Below, in pieces: positions 28,829-45,084 of a DNA stretch of 64,000 bases. Source of the stretch: Allodiplogaster sudhausi (Eukaryota; Nematoda; Chromadorea; Rhabditida; Diplogasteridae); the NCBI GenBank assembly GCA_945643635.1, contig CALZFC010000101.1, forward strand, positions 960,501 to 1,024,500, written 5' to 3'. Under the pieces are notes generated by a model, which saw nothing but the letters and a program-made list of their open reading frames with translations, had not been told where the DNA came from and did not search any database. The first letter of the stretch is position 1. Every line of letters starts with the position of its first letter. Both the position numbers and the translations under genes were made by a program.

Positions 28829-29066
28829 TTGAGAGAAGAGCGTCATTGGCCATATTCGAGGAATAGCTGTCCAAAGCGAGTGAGCTGAAAGGAAGAAGAA
28901 AAATGCGCCTGCTTTTTGTCGAGTCCACCCGTGGCCAGGCCACGCATTCTTGACTCTCCAACCTATTCCAGCTTCTTGGCCTCTCTCTCTTCACTTATTC
29001 CTTCCTCTCCCTCTTAGTCTCTTTTCCCTCTCCTCCCCACCCTTCTCTCTCTTCCCTTCTCACTCT

Positions 29067-29118
<52 letters not shown>

Positions 29119-29353
29119 ATTCTAACTGCTGTTTCCTTCTTCACTTCCTCCGCTGTTACTCACTTTCTCAGCGGCCATTTTATTTTCGTCTTCTCAATAT
29201 CTCCATCCGCGTCGCCTTCTAACGAGCTTTCTCGGCGAAAACCTCTCACCAAACAATCTCGCCTTCTCGCTTTTTTCCCCTTTTCCTCTTTTCGCCATCA
29301 CCCGTCTCTTCTTTCTCTCGTTTTATCGCTGTCTCTCCTTTTCTCTCTCCATC

Positions 29354-29384
<31 letters not shown>

Positions 29385-29690
29385 GTGACACTTCGGTCTC
29401 CGATTCAACTATTCAGTTCTTCTTTCTTGGAGCACTGAAGTATAGTTACAGTATAAAGCTACTACGATGCTCACTGGCGCATAATAACACGTCACTTATA
29501 TACTCTTGCAAAGAAAGACGAACTAGACAAGCTATTGGAAACGCCAAAAATTAGTTAAGCAAGATGCTCAATAATTAAAAAATAATTAAAGGGAACATAA
29601 TGTTACTTTTATCATAAATATTTATCAATATAACGAATCAATTTTAATTCCGTTTCAACACGGGGGCAACAGGTGCGTGCTCGAAGAGAG

Positions 29691-29735
<45 letters not shown>

Positions 29736-30284
29736 ATGGGAATCGAACATGTGGGTCAGAAATAGGTATTGGAAAGGGAGGAATGTGAGAGGGGATTTAT
29801 GAGACAGCAATGGAGAGAAAGAAACAAAAAGAGATAAGAGATAAAGTGCGAGAGAGGGAGAGAGAAAGAGATAAAGAGAAAAGAGAGATAGAGATAAAAT
29901 GAGAGAGAAAGAGCGTGAGAAAGGAATTAGAGAGAGAGAGAGAAAGTGGAAGGAGAGAAAGGAAAGGAAGTTCTCATGGCACACTCGGCATGCATTAGTC
30001 GTTGAGGCTGAGCGTGAGGAAGCTGGAGACCGAGAAAGGGAGAAAGTAATAGAGAGGAGGGATTGAGAAGTAGGGAAAAAGAGGAAGAGCGAGAAAAACA
30101 GGGAGAGAGAGAGGGGTGAGAGAAAGAGAGAAGTAGACCGAAAGAGCGGCTTCTCCTGTGTATGTGTAGCAGGCCTGCTGCCGCCTGTCGAGAGGGGAAT
30201 GCTCGATGGCCGGAGGGTTCGTCTACACCTTACTCAACTCTCTTCTCTCTCACGCATTTATCTCTCTCTCCCTCTCTCTCTCAT

Positions 30285-30325
<41 letters not shown>

Positions 30326-30959
30326 CTCTCATTCTCATTTACCCCTCTCTCCTTCAACTCGGCAATTCCCGGGGCGTGGCTTCTTCTGCCTGTGTGCCCT
30401 GAAGCGCTCTTCAGCTGGATGGCAGCTGCTTATCCCTCTCCTTCTCCCCCTTTCTCTGTCTCTCCGCTTCAAGCTTCTTCTTTTCCTTTCCCCTAATCTA
30501 TCTGTAACAGATACACTATTTTTGTCTCACTTTCTCTGCCGTACTCTCTCTCTCGCCGTTCCTCATCACTCTCTCTTCTACTTCTCTCTCTCTCTCACTA
30601 CGTTCTATCTCTCCCTCAAAAGAAAGTCCTTATTAAGTTCTCCAGAGTTGGCTCTCGCCATTTAAATGTGGCGTTGACTCTTCCCCTTCCATACGTTTTC
30701 ATCAATATCTCACACCGTAGTAACTATTCACCTTTTTTTACTGTCACAACCGGGGCTCTCCACTTGCATCGAGTTCCGTATTCCGCCAAAGAAATGTCAC
30801 CGAGTCACTCCTTTCAAAACACACCACTAGGCCTTGCAATTCACATTTTAGTAATAAACAAATAAATTTATTATCTAAAACATATTTATCATTAGTAACA
30901 AACAAATTAAATTTATTATCTAGGACCAAAATAAGAAAAGAACAAACATTTCTGAATAA
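28234..30959. other. Intergenic, low-complexity GA and CT blocks, no recognised gene
   Basis: The strand composition alternates: GA at 28700-28840, CT at 28980-29120 and 29340-29390, GA at 29680-29960 and 30040-30130, and CT at 30240-30350 and 30540-30610. Open frames here are translations of the dinucleotide runs. The region separates the TRMT10 3' end (30960) from the inverted repeat. Confidence 0.6.
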
Positions 30960-32021
30960 CTAGACCATGGCTGAGACCTCTTCTGCTCTTGTCTGCTCTT
31001 CATTTCCAATATCCTCTTCCTCCTTTCCATTGTCCTCTTCTTCCTGAACTCCTTCTTCCTCGTCCTCTCTCAGCAGTTTCTCGGCCCCTTTCCGTTTCGG
31101 AATGATCGAGAAAAATGCCTTCTCCCAATCTCGACTCTCCCAGAATGCGGCCATAATTTCGAAGACGTGATTTACAGTCAGAACCTGCAGTGGAAAATAC
31201 GTGAAACTTTTAAATATACTTTTTTAATAGTAAAAAAAGCAAACGAATTTCATAGTTAAAGACTACTCTTTCACAGGGCCTTGGTAACAAAGTTGAGCAC
31301 ATTTTCTCATAGTCTTTTGTCTACTTCCTGATATTCGTCACCCTTTTTCATCTTTTTGTGCGAGTCCTCACAAGTCATGGCACACTAATAATTCATGAGG
31401 GATGTATTCTTGGAAAAGGAAGAAGAAGCTGGACAACGCGTATCACTTGCAAGAATACAACCTACACTCATCTGGGAAAACGAGGAAGTAAAAAGTAGAG
31501 TTGTGAGAATTCCCATAAAACTTATGTCCACGATAGCAGCACAAAATTATCTATTCTACAATCCTTTCAGAAAACTATCCACAACATTGTATTCAATGTT
31601 GGGGGAAATTCAAAACTTTAAAAAACTATACCCGGAAGATTAACGTAAAATAAACTTCTAAGACTGAATTATAACAGCGCCTAAGTGATAACGGCACATA
31701 ACACGCACTCCAGTAATCCATGAATAGGTGTATAATGTCAGTTCAGTATAGAAATGAAATTTATGAATGAAATTTATTTTCAAATTTACTTTTCCAGTCA
31801 TGAAAGCCCTTCTTACCCTTCGAGACTGTAGCTTGACGAATTCGTCAATGGGCAGTCTGGCGTGACCCCAGCCGCGCTGCTTCGCACTCGCGAAGCACAC
31901 TCCCTTGTGCGAGTTGTGGTCAACCAGGCCACCAATCACGTACGCCTTAGAGTCATCCAGCGTTGTCAGCACCTGAGAGAGAGATTGTTAGCACTTGAGA
32001 GCGAGTGAGAGAGAGGGAGGG

Positions 32022-32075
<54 letters not shown>

Positions 32076-32100
32076 AAGAGAGAGAAAGAGAGAGAAAGAA

Positions 32101-32150
<50 letters not shown>

Positions 32151-32186
32151 CAGAGAGAAAGAGAGAGAGAGAAAGAGAGAGAGAGA

Positions 32187-32261
<75 letters not shown>

Positions 32262-32262
32262 A

Positions 32263-32308
<46 letters not shown>

Positions 32309-33153
32309 AAGAGAAGGATAATGTTGAGATAACAAGGTAGACAGATAGAAGTAGAGCACATGCTAACGAGCAACACGTATGTATTATAAGACAACTCCGG
32401 CTTGAAATGTGACGATAATCAATTGAAAGGGAGTTTCAAAAATGATGTTACATGTGGAGGTGTTGATGTTGACTGTGAGATGGGTGGAGAGAATGGAAGA
32501 ATATATACGAGTGAGAGAAAAGGAAGAGCCTGGGCTGACATTATCTGATTCCGCAGACAGGTAGATAATCTCGCTTGCCGGGAAGACTTCTCCAAGAGGT
32601 TCCCGGTGGAGATGCACATCCCAGTTGGAGTATGTCCCATTCGCGTCAAACAACTATAAAAACAAACAACTTTACTAAAAAATTACACCGATTTACAGTA
32701 ATTTCTTAAGTGTAGATATTAGATATTTAGCAGAGCTGAAAAAGGTCTGGCCCATGACAGGGTTATAACCCCCGGGCCGTAGGTACGGACCACTTTGTAA
32801 CCCCCCGGGATGGCCATTTTTCACTTTATAACCCCCGGGTTCATCAATTTTTTACATTGTAACCCCCCAGCCCAAGTTCAGAGACAGGCATTATTTCAGC
32901 ACTGATATTTTGTTTATTTTCCCATTATTACATGATCTGTATAATTTACAATCCTAAATTTTTCTAAATAGAAGAGAACCTCTCTCGACTCGCTGTTGAA
33001 GCCGACGACGTGGAATTGAGTGGGCGATTCCATCTTCCGATTGGCAGAGTAGCAGAAGGACAGCTGAGAGATCAGACGACGGCGGTCACGGTCTACCATC
33101 AGGGAATCCCATGACATATCCACCACCAGGCGAAGCTGGAAATCAGACAGAGT

Positions 33154-33197
<44 letters not shown>

Positions 33198-33826
33198 CTA
33201 TAGAGCAGACTGAGTACAAGTTCGTTTGGAGAGCATGGAAAAGAGAGAAGATAAGCTGTCAAACAAAGTAGCGAAACGTAATTTGAAGCAAAAGGGTGAA
33301 TAAGAATAAAAACTGAAAAAAAGCAAAATAAATGCGATGTGTAAATGATAAACGAGAGAACCTTGCAAGTGGAGTCTGCCATCTTGGGTGGTTTCCTTCT
33401 CTTCTTGAGTGTCTCTCCCATCCCGGCCGCTTTAATCGCCGCTCTTTTCTCTTTCTTCTTTTCCTTTTCTTCTTTTCTTCGCTTCTTTCTCAGTTCCAAG
33501 TACCTGCAAGCACAACTCTCGCTATAACGAAAAATGTGTGCATCATAAAAATAGAATAATAAAACGTGAATATACAACCCCATTGGTCCTGCCCATCTTA
33601 GCTCTAACAGGACTTCTCTTCATTCTTTCAACTATCATTCTCTCCCTCAATCGTAATAATCTTCTTTCTCTAACCTCTCCATCGATGCCAGCCGTTTCCT
33701 CTCCTTCTTTGATAGTTGTGGCTGTCCACTCTCCTCCTCCTCCTCATATTCACCTTCTTCTTCTCTCTCCTCCTTCACTTCCTGCTCAACTAGCGTTAGC
33801 TCTTCCGAGCTGCCTTCGCCAACCAT
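30960..33826 (-). CDS. TRMT10: tRNA (guanine-9-N1)-methyltransferase, TRMT10 family
   Basis: SPOUT-fold methyltransferase that modifies purine 9 of tRNA. Start at 33826, stop TAG at 30960. Approximate exons: 33690-33826, 33365-33505, 32955-33135, 32525-32652, 31818-31973 and 30960-31187. The N-terminus is acidic and then strongly basic ([15 protein letters not shown]). The catalytic SPOUT part shows [43 protein letters not shown] and [10 protein letters not shown], all family signatures. The tail is acidic. The basic lysine-rich N-terminus is more like the nuclear/cytosolic A/B type than the mitochondrial RNase P subunit (TRMT10C), but a mitochondrial role cannot be excluded. It is the last gene of the co-directional block. 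A hAT-like MITE and a long GA array lie in its introns. Confidence 0.93.
31977..32315. repeat. GA array of about 340 bp, TRMT10 intron
   Basis: This is the longest dinucleotide array in the window. (GA)n is interrupted by AAAG, CAGAG and repeated AAAGACGAGAGAG words, which give a higher-order periodicity. It lies immediately upstream (sense) of the exon with VIGGLVDHN. The sense strand is polypyrimidine up to the acceptor at 31974. Confidence 0.9.
32731..32904. mobile_element. hAT-like MITE, 174 bp, copy 1
   Basis: Ends CAGAGCTGAAA (32731) and TTTCAGCACTG (to 32904) form terminal inverted repeats. The flanks ATATTTAG (32723-32730) and ATATTTTG (32905-32912) agree at seven of eight bases, as expected for an 8-bp hAT target duplication. 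The interior contains three spaced copies of a TTATAACCCCCGGG / TTGTAACCCCCCGG motif. It is related to the element at 63659-63825 in the opposite orientation. Confidence 0.87.
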
Positions 33827-34619
33827 TCTCTAGGATGTCTAATCAGCACCTCCCATTGAGAATGACAAAGTACTGTAAAGGTACTGTAATGCGATGGAAA
33901 CAGAATACGGCTGTAATCAAACATGCACAGCTAATGCCGCAATGCTTTATTGGAAAAGTGCGATATAAATCGAGAGAAATAATAAAACACTGTTGAACAG
34001 ATGAGAGAACTAGAGAATAAGAGAAACAGAGAGAAGATCGAATCTGCTAAAAAGTGCTTACAGGAAGAACATTCTCAACAAACAACTACTTGCAGTGTTC
34101 ATCACTACCCGTGCATACACATCTAATATAAGATGGATGGGTGAAGGATAAGAAGGCGAGACTAACCAGGGAGATGCATTGACAATATTCCGAGAAGGAC
34201 AATTCTACAACAGAATTTTGAGAAGATGTCTACTCACCCTCTGGCTGTGACCAAGCATTCTACGTGCGATGTGCAAACATGTCAAATGAGGAAAAAAGAA
34301 CGCGTCAAAAGATTACATAAAACATACCATAAAAGAAGCTAGAATACCCGCGTGGATCGCAATGATCAATATAAATACAGATCTGCATCTTTTGTGCAGT
34401 CATGGATGGAGGAGGAATCCGTTGAGCACCTCTCGTAAACAAGGAAGAAAATCAGAGGGGAGAAAAGAAACTGAAAAGAAAGCGCTTTGCGCAATTGAAT
34501 TGCAGGAAAAGAGAGTGAAGGACTGTATGAGACTTGCGTAGATGTTTGCAAATATAGCATTTAAACGGGAAGGTGATGAAGATACAGAGACAGAGAAAGA
34601 GAGAGAGAGAAAGAGAGAA

Positions 34620-34661
<42 letters not shown>

Positions 34662-34801
34662 AGAAGGAGAAAGGGAGAGAGAGAGAAGGAGAGAGGGAGA
34701 GAGAGAGAGAGAAAGGCCTGCGGAGGGAGAGCGAAAGAAAACGCGAATAAAACTATCAGAAGGAGCCAGAGAGTGAGGAATGGGGAAAGGAAGAACAAAA
34801 T
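33827..34801. other. Gap between Miro and TRMT10, with GA tract
   Basis: No gene recognised. A (GA)n tract with AAAG and GGAGAAG interruptions occupies about 34590-34715, just downstream of the Miro stop. The remainder (33830-34560) is AT-rich. A GCTGATTAG acceptor-like site about 12 bases before the TRMT10 ATG could be a splice or trans-splice acceptor. Confidence 0.45.
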
Positions 34802-38583
<3,782 letters not shown>

Positions 38584-39060
38584 CCTCGACTCTCCTTCAC
38601 TTCTTCTTTTCTCCTGTACACGATCAGCAATAGAAAAGCCACGAAATGGGATAACAAAGTAATCCTCAAAGCGTACAACAAACGCTTACACCTTCATCTC
38701 ATTTTAATCCGCTTTGCTGTCTAGAGTTTATCGGCTAAAAGGTTAATTCAACACTGAAAAAATGTCAACAAGGAACAAAAACAGGAGTCAATTAACAAGG
38801 ATGTACCCGGCAAAATTTAAATAAACAAGGCTAACTCATCTGAGTATTATTTAGGTTTTAATGTTAGAAAACAAATCAACTAACAAAAATCTCACATCTA
38901 ATGAGATCGACACTCATGGGAAATACATGAGCCACTTAGATAAATAGATAGAGGCGGACAAGAAGCGAGAGTGAGGGAGAGTGGCACAAAAATAGAAAGA
39001 CATAAAGAGCGAGAGACAGAGTGAGTGAGTGAGAGTGAGAGAGAGAGAGAGAGAGAAACT
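38584..39060. other. Gap between RNase Z and Miro (478 bp)
   Basis: No gene is recognised. A GA tract lies at 39020-39056, immediately after the RNase Z stop. The TGTACAG acceptor before Miro (38614-38620) is preceded on the sense strand by a pyrimidine-rich stretch. The size fits a nematode intercistronic region or a compact 3' UTR plus promoter. Confidence 0.45.
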
Positions 39061-39432
39061 TCAAGCGGCCAGCTTCATTTTCTTCTCAGTGTCCGAGTCG
39101 ACCGGGGCAGCGACTCTCTTGGGGTTGTTGTTCTTGCCCTTCTTCTGTTCTTCTTTCTCGCCGGTCTCTGCTTCTCTCATATTTCTCAGATCTCTCTGTG
39201 ATGTCTTCAACTCGATCTCGAAGAGATCCTCGTGGAACAACAGCCTTCAACAAACACACAACCTTTTTGTGCAAAGGGAAAAAGTGTTGAGAAGAATACA
39301 CACACTCATTAAAAACCAGTACACAGAGATAAGTAAACATCTGCAAAGGATAGAATGATCCCGAGAGAAGCAGAGAGAGAGAGAGAGAGAGAGATAGAGA
39401 GAGAGAGAGAAGAAAGAGAGATAGAGATAGAG

Positions 39433-39470
<38 letters not shown>

Positions 39471-42400
39471 GGTGACACCAGACAGAACCTGTAAGTGGGG
39501 ATGAGAAGAGGCAGGAGAGGGAGGCAGTCGAACGGCACCCTCATGCAGTCCATAGCCAGGCCCACCCTAGCTTCTTCCAGATATTCTGGGAGTGGGGGCA
39601 CCTGCAAACAACACTCGAGATAACTTCGTTAATTTTTGATCATTATAAAGAGTCAAATCAGTGGTGCTTAAAACCTTTTCTGTCCTTTTTTTAGCTGCTG
39701 CCTTTTTACGATTGCAGTATTCACTGTTACGGTACCACTTATCACCGCATAGTTGAGAAGGAACGCACTTTTGGATAACGGGCGGAGAAGTGCGAGAGGA
39801 TCGTGTGCTTTGCACCCATTCGCTGCCCGATCGTCACGGCCTGCCTCATTGTGCTGTGCTTCTTGCGACGAGCATCCGTCTAGGAAGAGGAGAGAGGGGA
39901 GAGATGGCGAGAAACAGAGAAAGAGAGGGAGAGAGAAGGAGTGAGAGGGTGGGGTAGAGGGAGAGGGAGAGACGGGAAGAGAAAACGAAACAAGGTGGGA
40001 ATAACTGAACAAGAAGAATGGATAAGGAGTGAGATTGAATGCGAGGGGGAATCCGAGGTTAAGAGAATGAAGCTTTACATACCTCATGGCCATCCTCGAA
40101 GGTGGCCTCGTGAATGAGCACGTCCGCTCCCTTGCCTTGTTCCACCAGCAGATCGCATGGCATCGTGTCACCCGAGAACACCACCTCAACGGGGATCCTC
40201 TAGCTTGCAAGAATTACCAATACATCTACATCATACAATTTCACTCCAACGAACAATCCTTGTGATAATCAAATATTTATCACAATATCAAACAAATCTG
40301 CCTTTGTTGCGATTCTGATTCACATACTTTCTTTTACTTATTAGTTTTATCTCTCCTTCGTTGTCTTTACTCCCAACCGCCTGGACTTCCAAGAGATACA
40401 TCTCTTACGCATTAATTATTCTGTTCTTCAATAAACAACTTAGAATGAATTAAAAGTTATAAAATACCTTCTTGTCATTCGTTGAGAATACGAAGGCGTT
40501 CGCTTGTCGTGTGTGGTGCACCTAGAATAATCAGGAATCCCATTTGACAGAAAGTGAGTGCCATTAGTTTCCTCATATTAGTGTTATTCCAACCTGAACC
40601 GCCGTCGCTGAATCCATCTTCCAATCGTGAGGAGTGTAGACATCGGCAGGCAAACTTGAGAGAAGGTCACTTACTGGTGGAGCGAAGACATCTCAACAGG
40701 GGTTCATTGAAGATGTCGGACTTCATAGAATACGAACGGGTCTCTCACTCTCTCTCTCTCTCTTTATGAAATGAAAATAAACCCTGCTTAGTCGGTGAGC
40801 GACTTCCCCCATTTCCAGAGTGGGTTGTGGTTGGCTGGCAAGTGAGGACATCGATAATGTGGACTAGCTTCTCAATGTCCACGAAAGAACTCGAGTACGT
40901 CCGGAGTGGCTTCACCACGTTGCGATTGCACGCCAGAACCATCTTACGGTAAGGGACGCCTGTACAACGATAACCTTTATTACAATCATAAAAAAAAACT
41001 ATTTTTTACTAGTTTTATGATTGTAATAAAGGTTATCGTTGTAGATGTAAAGTAGTCATGCAAAGGAAAGAAAACGGGAATATTATTGTTCTTGAAGTTG
41101 CCTTCTCTGACATGATCAAGTAAATAACAGTTACCCATGGCTTTAAATACTTCGAGTCTCCTCTCGATCACTGTGTAGAGTCCATTCATGTGATCCTGAT
41201 GTGCATGTGTAATGAAGACGGCGCGAAGATTCAGAAGCATCTGAAGGATACAGTACTCGGTCGCATCAAACATTGACAAAACTCAATCCATTCAGCATAG
41301 CTCTGATATGACCAGCAAGAAAACAACAACAGAATCCTCCTCCCCAACCCGTCGACATTCGTCGTCGTCAAGCAGTGCTCTCAGCTGTCCATACGTACTC
41401 TCACCAACATCCACGAGAATCGCCGAATCAGAAGATGTCTCCATGAGATAGCCACTCACCTGAATTGAAAGAATTGACTTGGGTGGTCTCCCAACTCTAT
41501 CACATTTCGGCAGTTGTCGATTGAAACTGGCACGACCAGTTTTAATCGACAACTCCAAACAAACAGACTCACATTGCGATACTTGGATGGCACAGCTGAT
41601 GAAGTGCCAAGGAAGGAAATGCGAGGGAAGACGGAAGATTCTGTACGAGCGGTCAGAATAGTTGACGACACTAAAAGAAACACCGTATGTCTACAATTTT
41701 CCTCTACTTAAAAAATCAATAGAACTCCAGCTCAGAAACGAAAAAGTGTTATTTCCAATGAACCTTGATTCGCTTTGGAAAGTGAATTCTCAATCGCATC
41801 GCCGAATCCTTCGAATTCCACGCCCTCCTTCAGATCAACAATCACTGGCTCCTCCTTCCCGGCCTTTCTCATCCAGAATCGTTGGAGGGGAGCAGGAAGC
41901 AGCCAGTCACTACCAGCCTCTACCATACCGAGGTCTCGTTCCTAAATAAAATATTCATTTACCTCGAAAAACAACTTCTTCCTCAGCTAAATGGTAAACA
42001 AATCATATCAAGAACACGAGTGAGTTCTCACGGAAAGGAAGCAGAATACTTGTAAAATGTAATCCCAGAGGCCAAAGAATTAGAAAGGAATGGCGACCTG
42101 CGTGACAACTCCACGCCATCCGCGCGGTCGCAGCTCCTCAAAGATCTCCGGCCTCAGTCGCTTGAGAAGGCGCGAGTGTCTGAAGGAGTTCTCTCCGCCT
42201 GGCACAACTGGCCCGCTGCCGTTCACGATCAAGTGTCTGCAATATCAGCATATTTCTTTTCTTTTCCTAAGTTTCCTTGAAATTGGCAAAATGATGAAAA
42301 ATGAAGAATATACCGTGTGTTCTTGCCAAGACTGCTAGCCCAAGTTCTGTATGAAGGGAGCTCAAGCAGTCTCTGTTCACTCAAATGAACCACGTAATCA

Positions 42401-45042
42401 ATTCCTGGGGACTCAGCGATACCCTGAAATTGACATATGTCGAGTTGAAAAATGAGAAGAAAAGATTAGAAAGGGAGAGAGAAAAAACGAAAGATGGAAG
42501 GCAGGGAACACAGAGGGAACAAGCGATGAATGGGAAGACGGCACGTGAAAGAGAGGGAGAAAGGAGCTAGATCGAGCGGGGGAGAGAGAGAGAGAGATAA
42601 AGAGCGAGAGAGAGAGAGAGAGAGAGAGAGGAGGGAAAGACAAAGTACGTAAAAAATGACAATACCTTTAGCAGGACATTGGCTGCGAGTGCATCAATCT
42701 GACCTTCGCAGTCGCACTCGACTATTAAGGCTCGTGGTAACTCTTCGCCACTAAAAATCGTCTAGCTTATCATTCTGCTCACTTTTTTTTATCACTTTGC
42801 ACTTTGCTGATTCGATATATTCGACACATCTTATTAGGAAAAAACATTACAAATTGAAATAACTTGAAGACATACCTGGAATTGTTAGAATATACATCAT
42901 CGGGCCGAATAACGCGACCATCCGGCAGCGTAATCGCCTCGCCATTCTTCAGCTTTCCAATTAACGGCCCTTTTGGCACCTGAACCCAGACCTTGCAAAC
43001 CCACAACAAGAACAATCTTTCAAAATGCACCTCCATGGAAATCAACTTCGTAGGGTCAATCTTCCGCGAAGGCTCCTTGAGTTCGATCAAGAAGGCAGTG
43101 TCCGTTTGTCTCTACAAAACAAAAGTTAAGAGGAAAACGAGGATAATCAGTGACTGTTCTCCATCTAGCGTTATTGAAAAAAGTATAACACTGAATGATA
43201 GAAGAGATCCAAGAGTTGCAAAGAGAGTGAAAAAGGAACCCTTCGCTGCAGCACAGGACCGGACAGTGATGTAGAAGAAGGAGGAGACGGAGCGGAGAGA
43301 AGAGGAATATAGTGGACAATCAAGCCAGAATCCTCGTAAGTGTCGGCGGTCTCCAGTGTTCTTTCCTCCACCTTCAAACGGCGGAATATATTACCAAGAT
43401 GCCAAGCAATGAAGTATCACGCTGTTAACAGCGACACATTTCATCTTTTCTAGTGAAAAGAACGGTACTAGAAAATGTTAAATCACGAGAAAAGAGGAAA
43501 TTCTCACATATTCGCTCGTGGGAAAGCAAAATTCCTCTTAAAAAACAACTTCAATAGCAGCAACAATCAGGGATAAAAGGTTCAAGGGTGAGAAAGAAGA
43601 AAGAACACATTCTCAAAATCGAAAAAAAAAACCTGCGATGGATACTTGACAGAGCCAAAGTCTGAGTCTTGGAAGGGCCGAATGCACTCGAGGAAGTGTT
43701 TGACATTCATGGCTCCATGCAGGCGTGTCGTCATTGCATTCGACTCCTTTGACAGAAGAATCGATGATATCCCGCCAATGTTATCCCAGACTCCTGCAAA
43801 ACGGATATTTAAAAATAATAATACCATGACAAAACACTTTCTTTTTTGGCTAACTGAACTATCGTAAAGAACGTTCGAAACATAAATGCTGGCCTCTTGT
43901 AATGAAAATGTCGCAAATGTTCTGCGGCTTCAGTCGTAGACTGGTCAGGAAGCGCGAGGTTCCCTCGGGGCAGTTGAAGAGATACGTTTTGAGTGGAGTA
44001 CGGATCACGACACACGGAAGCATCTGAGTCGTGCCGTTGCTCAGCACCTGAAGAGACAACAACACTGTCATACACATCAATATCAAAGTAGCAACTGGCT
44101 AAAACGGAGAAGACCCTCACAGAGGATGCTCGAATCACCCTCTAGCTAAAACCCAAAAGAAAACATAAGTAGCGAAGTTTAAATGACACGGGGTAAATGA
44201 TAAGACAAATAAACAACTAAACTTAAATCTGCTGTAAAATTCACCTTCCAAGCTATCATGATTGATATTCATAGTTGCCAAACTGTATTAGCCAACACAA
44301 GCCAAGAAATATGCGTAACAAGCCATAGATTCTAACAAGTAGTAAAAAGAAACACCTCGATTGTGACATAAGCGGGGATGTTGGCAATCGTATTTGCCAT
44401 GTTAGCTTCTGCACGCTTTCTCGTTGCATCTGCCATTACAAGTTGCAGACCAGCAACAGATGATGAGATTTCACGAGACCTCCAATCAACAACTCTTTAC
44501 ATCCATGCAATGGAAGATGCTATGGTAACCACGTAAAAATTGACGTTCTATTTCACACTTAAAATGTACACAATATTGTAAGAGCGAGCAACAAATAATT
44601 GAGAAGTGACATTTAACACCTCATTAATGTTTAATAACTTCGCTTACTTGAAGCTGGAGACGGTGTGTCTTCTCAGTTCTCTTTTGTAGATTTCCACCCG
44701 CTGAGCAATCTGCTCGTACTCCTTATCCAATAAAGATTGGGGGGCTTCACTGGCCACTCGATCCTCTAAATTACTAACTCAAACGAGGCAACCCAGACGA
44801 TCTGCCGGAAGAAATAGTTGATCTTCCTAACCTTTGGCTGTAGGAGTCACTGCCTTGGCTCCTCTTGGACGATTTCGCCCCTTCTCACTCAAGGCCCTTT
44901 AAAAAGAACAGTAGAGTATCATATTAACAAGAGGAACTTTGGGATACCTGACTACTTGTGAGGGAAGGCGATGGAAAGGTGGCGAAAGAAATGTCGACCC
45001 AGCTAAATTTGCAGCGAAGAAGACCCGTTGACGAATCAACAT
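39061..45042 (-). CDS. ELAC2: Long-form tRNase Z (ELAC2 / HOE-1 type)
   Basis: Zinc-dependent endonuclease that removes 3' trailers from nuclear and mitochondrial pre-tRNAs. Start at 45042, stop at 39061. Recognised exons (approximate): 44948-45042, 44830-44900, 44648-44768, 44355-44495, 43900-44050, 43635-43797, 43255-43375, 42875-43110, 42665-42757, 42310-42425, 42098-42240, 41760-41943, 41575-41690, 41340-41463, 41120-41243, 40790-40945, 40595-40695, 40467-40530, 40082-40200, 39770-39883, 39490-39602 and 39061-39245. The first exon ([19 protein letters not shown]) looks like a mitochondrial targeting sequence. The N-terminal pseudo-nuclease half shows [10 protein letters not shown] and [11 protein letters not shown]. 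The catalytic half shows [16 protein letters not shown], the zinc motif [27 protein letters not shown] and [11 protein letters not shown]. The C-terminus ends in a basic, Lys/Glu-rich tail. Two introns contain strong hairpins. Confidence 0.95.
39360..39470. repeat. GA tract, ELAC2 intron
   Basis: (GA)n with AGATAGAGA interruptions between the last two exons; pyrimidine-rich on the sense strand. A second purine tract lies at 39890-39975 in the preceding intron. Confidence 0.8.
40963..41043. repeat. Perfect 31-bp inverted repeat (hairpin) at an ELAC2 intron 3' end
   Basis: The left arm (40963-40993) and right arm (41013-41043) are exact reverse complements over 31 bases, starting TACAACGATAACC, with a 19-base AT-rich loop. 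On the sense strand the second arm runs into the acceptor TTGTACAG, and the next exon starts with GVPYRKMV at about 40960. The outer flanks are not duplicated, so this is not an obvious transposon. Confidence 0.95.
41514..41552. repeat. 17-bp inverted repeat in another ELAC2 intron
   Basis: TTGTCGATTGAAACTGG and CCAGTTTTAATCGACAA pair with a single mismatch around a 5-base loop, inside a short intron of about 110 bp (41464-41575) between the [13 protein letters not shown] exon and the [11 protein letters not shown] exon. Confidence 0.9.
42560..42635. repeat. GA tract, ELAC2 intron
   Basis: (GA)n run in the intron between the exons at 42310-42425 and 42665-42757; pyrimidine-rich in the sense orientation. 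Confidence 0.8.
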
Positions 45043-45084
45043 TAACTCTTTGAACCTTCTTCTTCTATTTCACTACTTTCTCAG

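Noticed and set aside
31395..31643. 83-codon plus-strand open frame
   Set aside because: It lies in a TRMT10 intron on the other strand and resembles nothing I know. Chance is sufficient in AT-rich DNA.
31977..32320. Long open frames of alternating Arg/Glu or Leu/Ser (up to about 140 codons) over GA/CT arrays
   Set aside because: Any (GA)n or (CT)n run is open in several frames on both strands. These frames lack conserved sequence, and the arrays sit inside introns or intergenic DNA.
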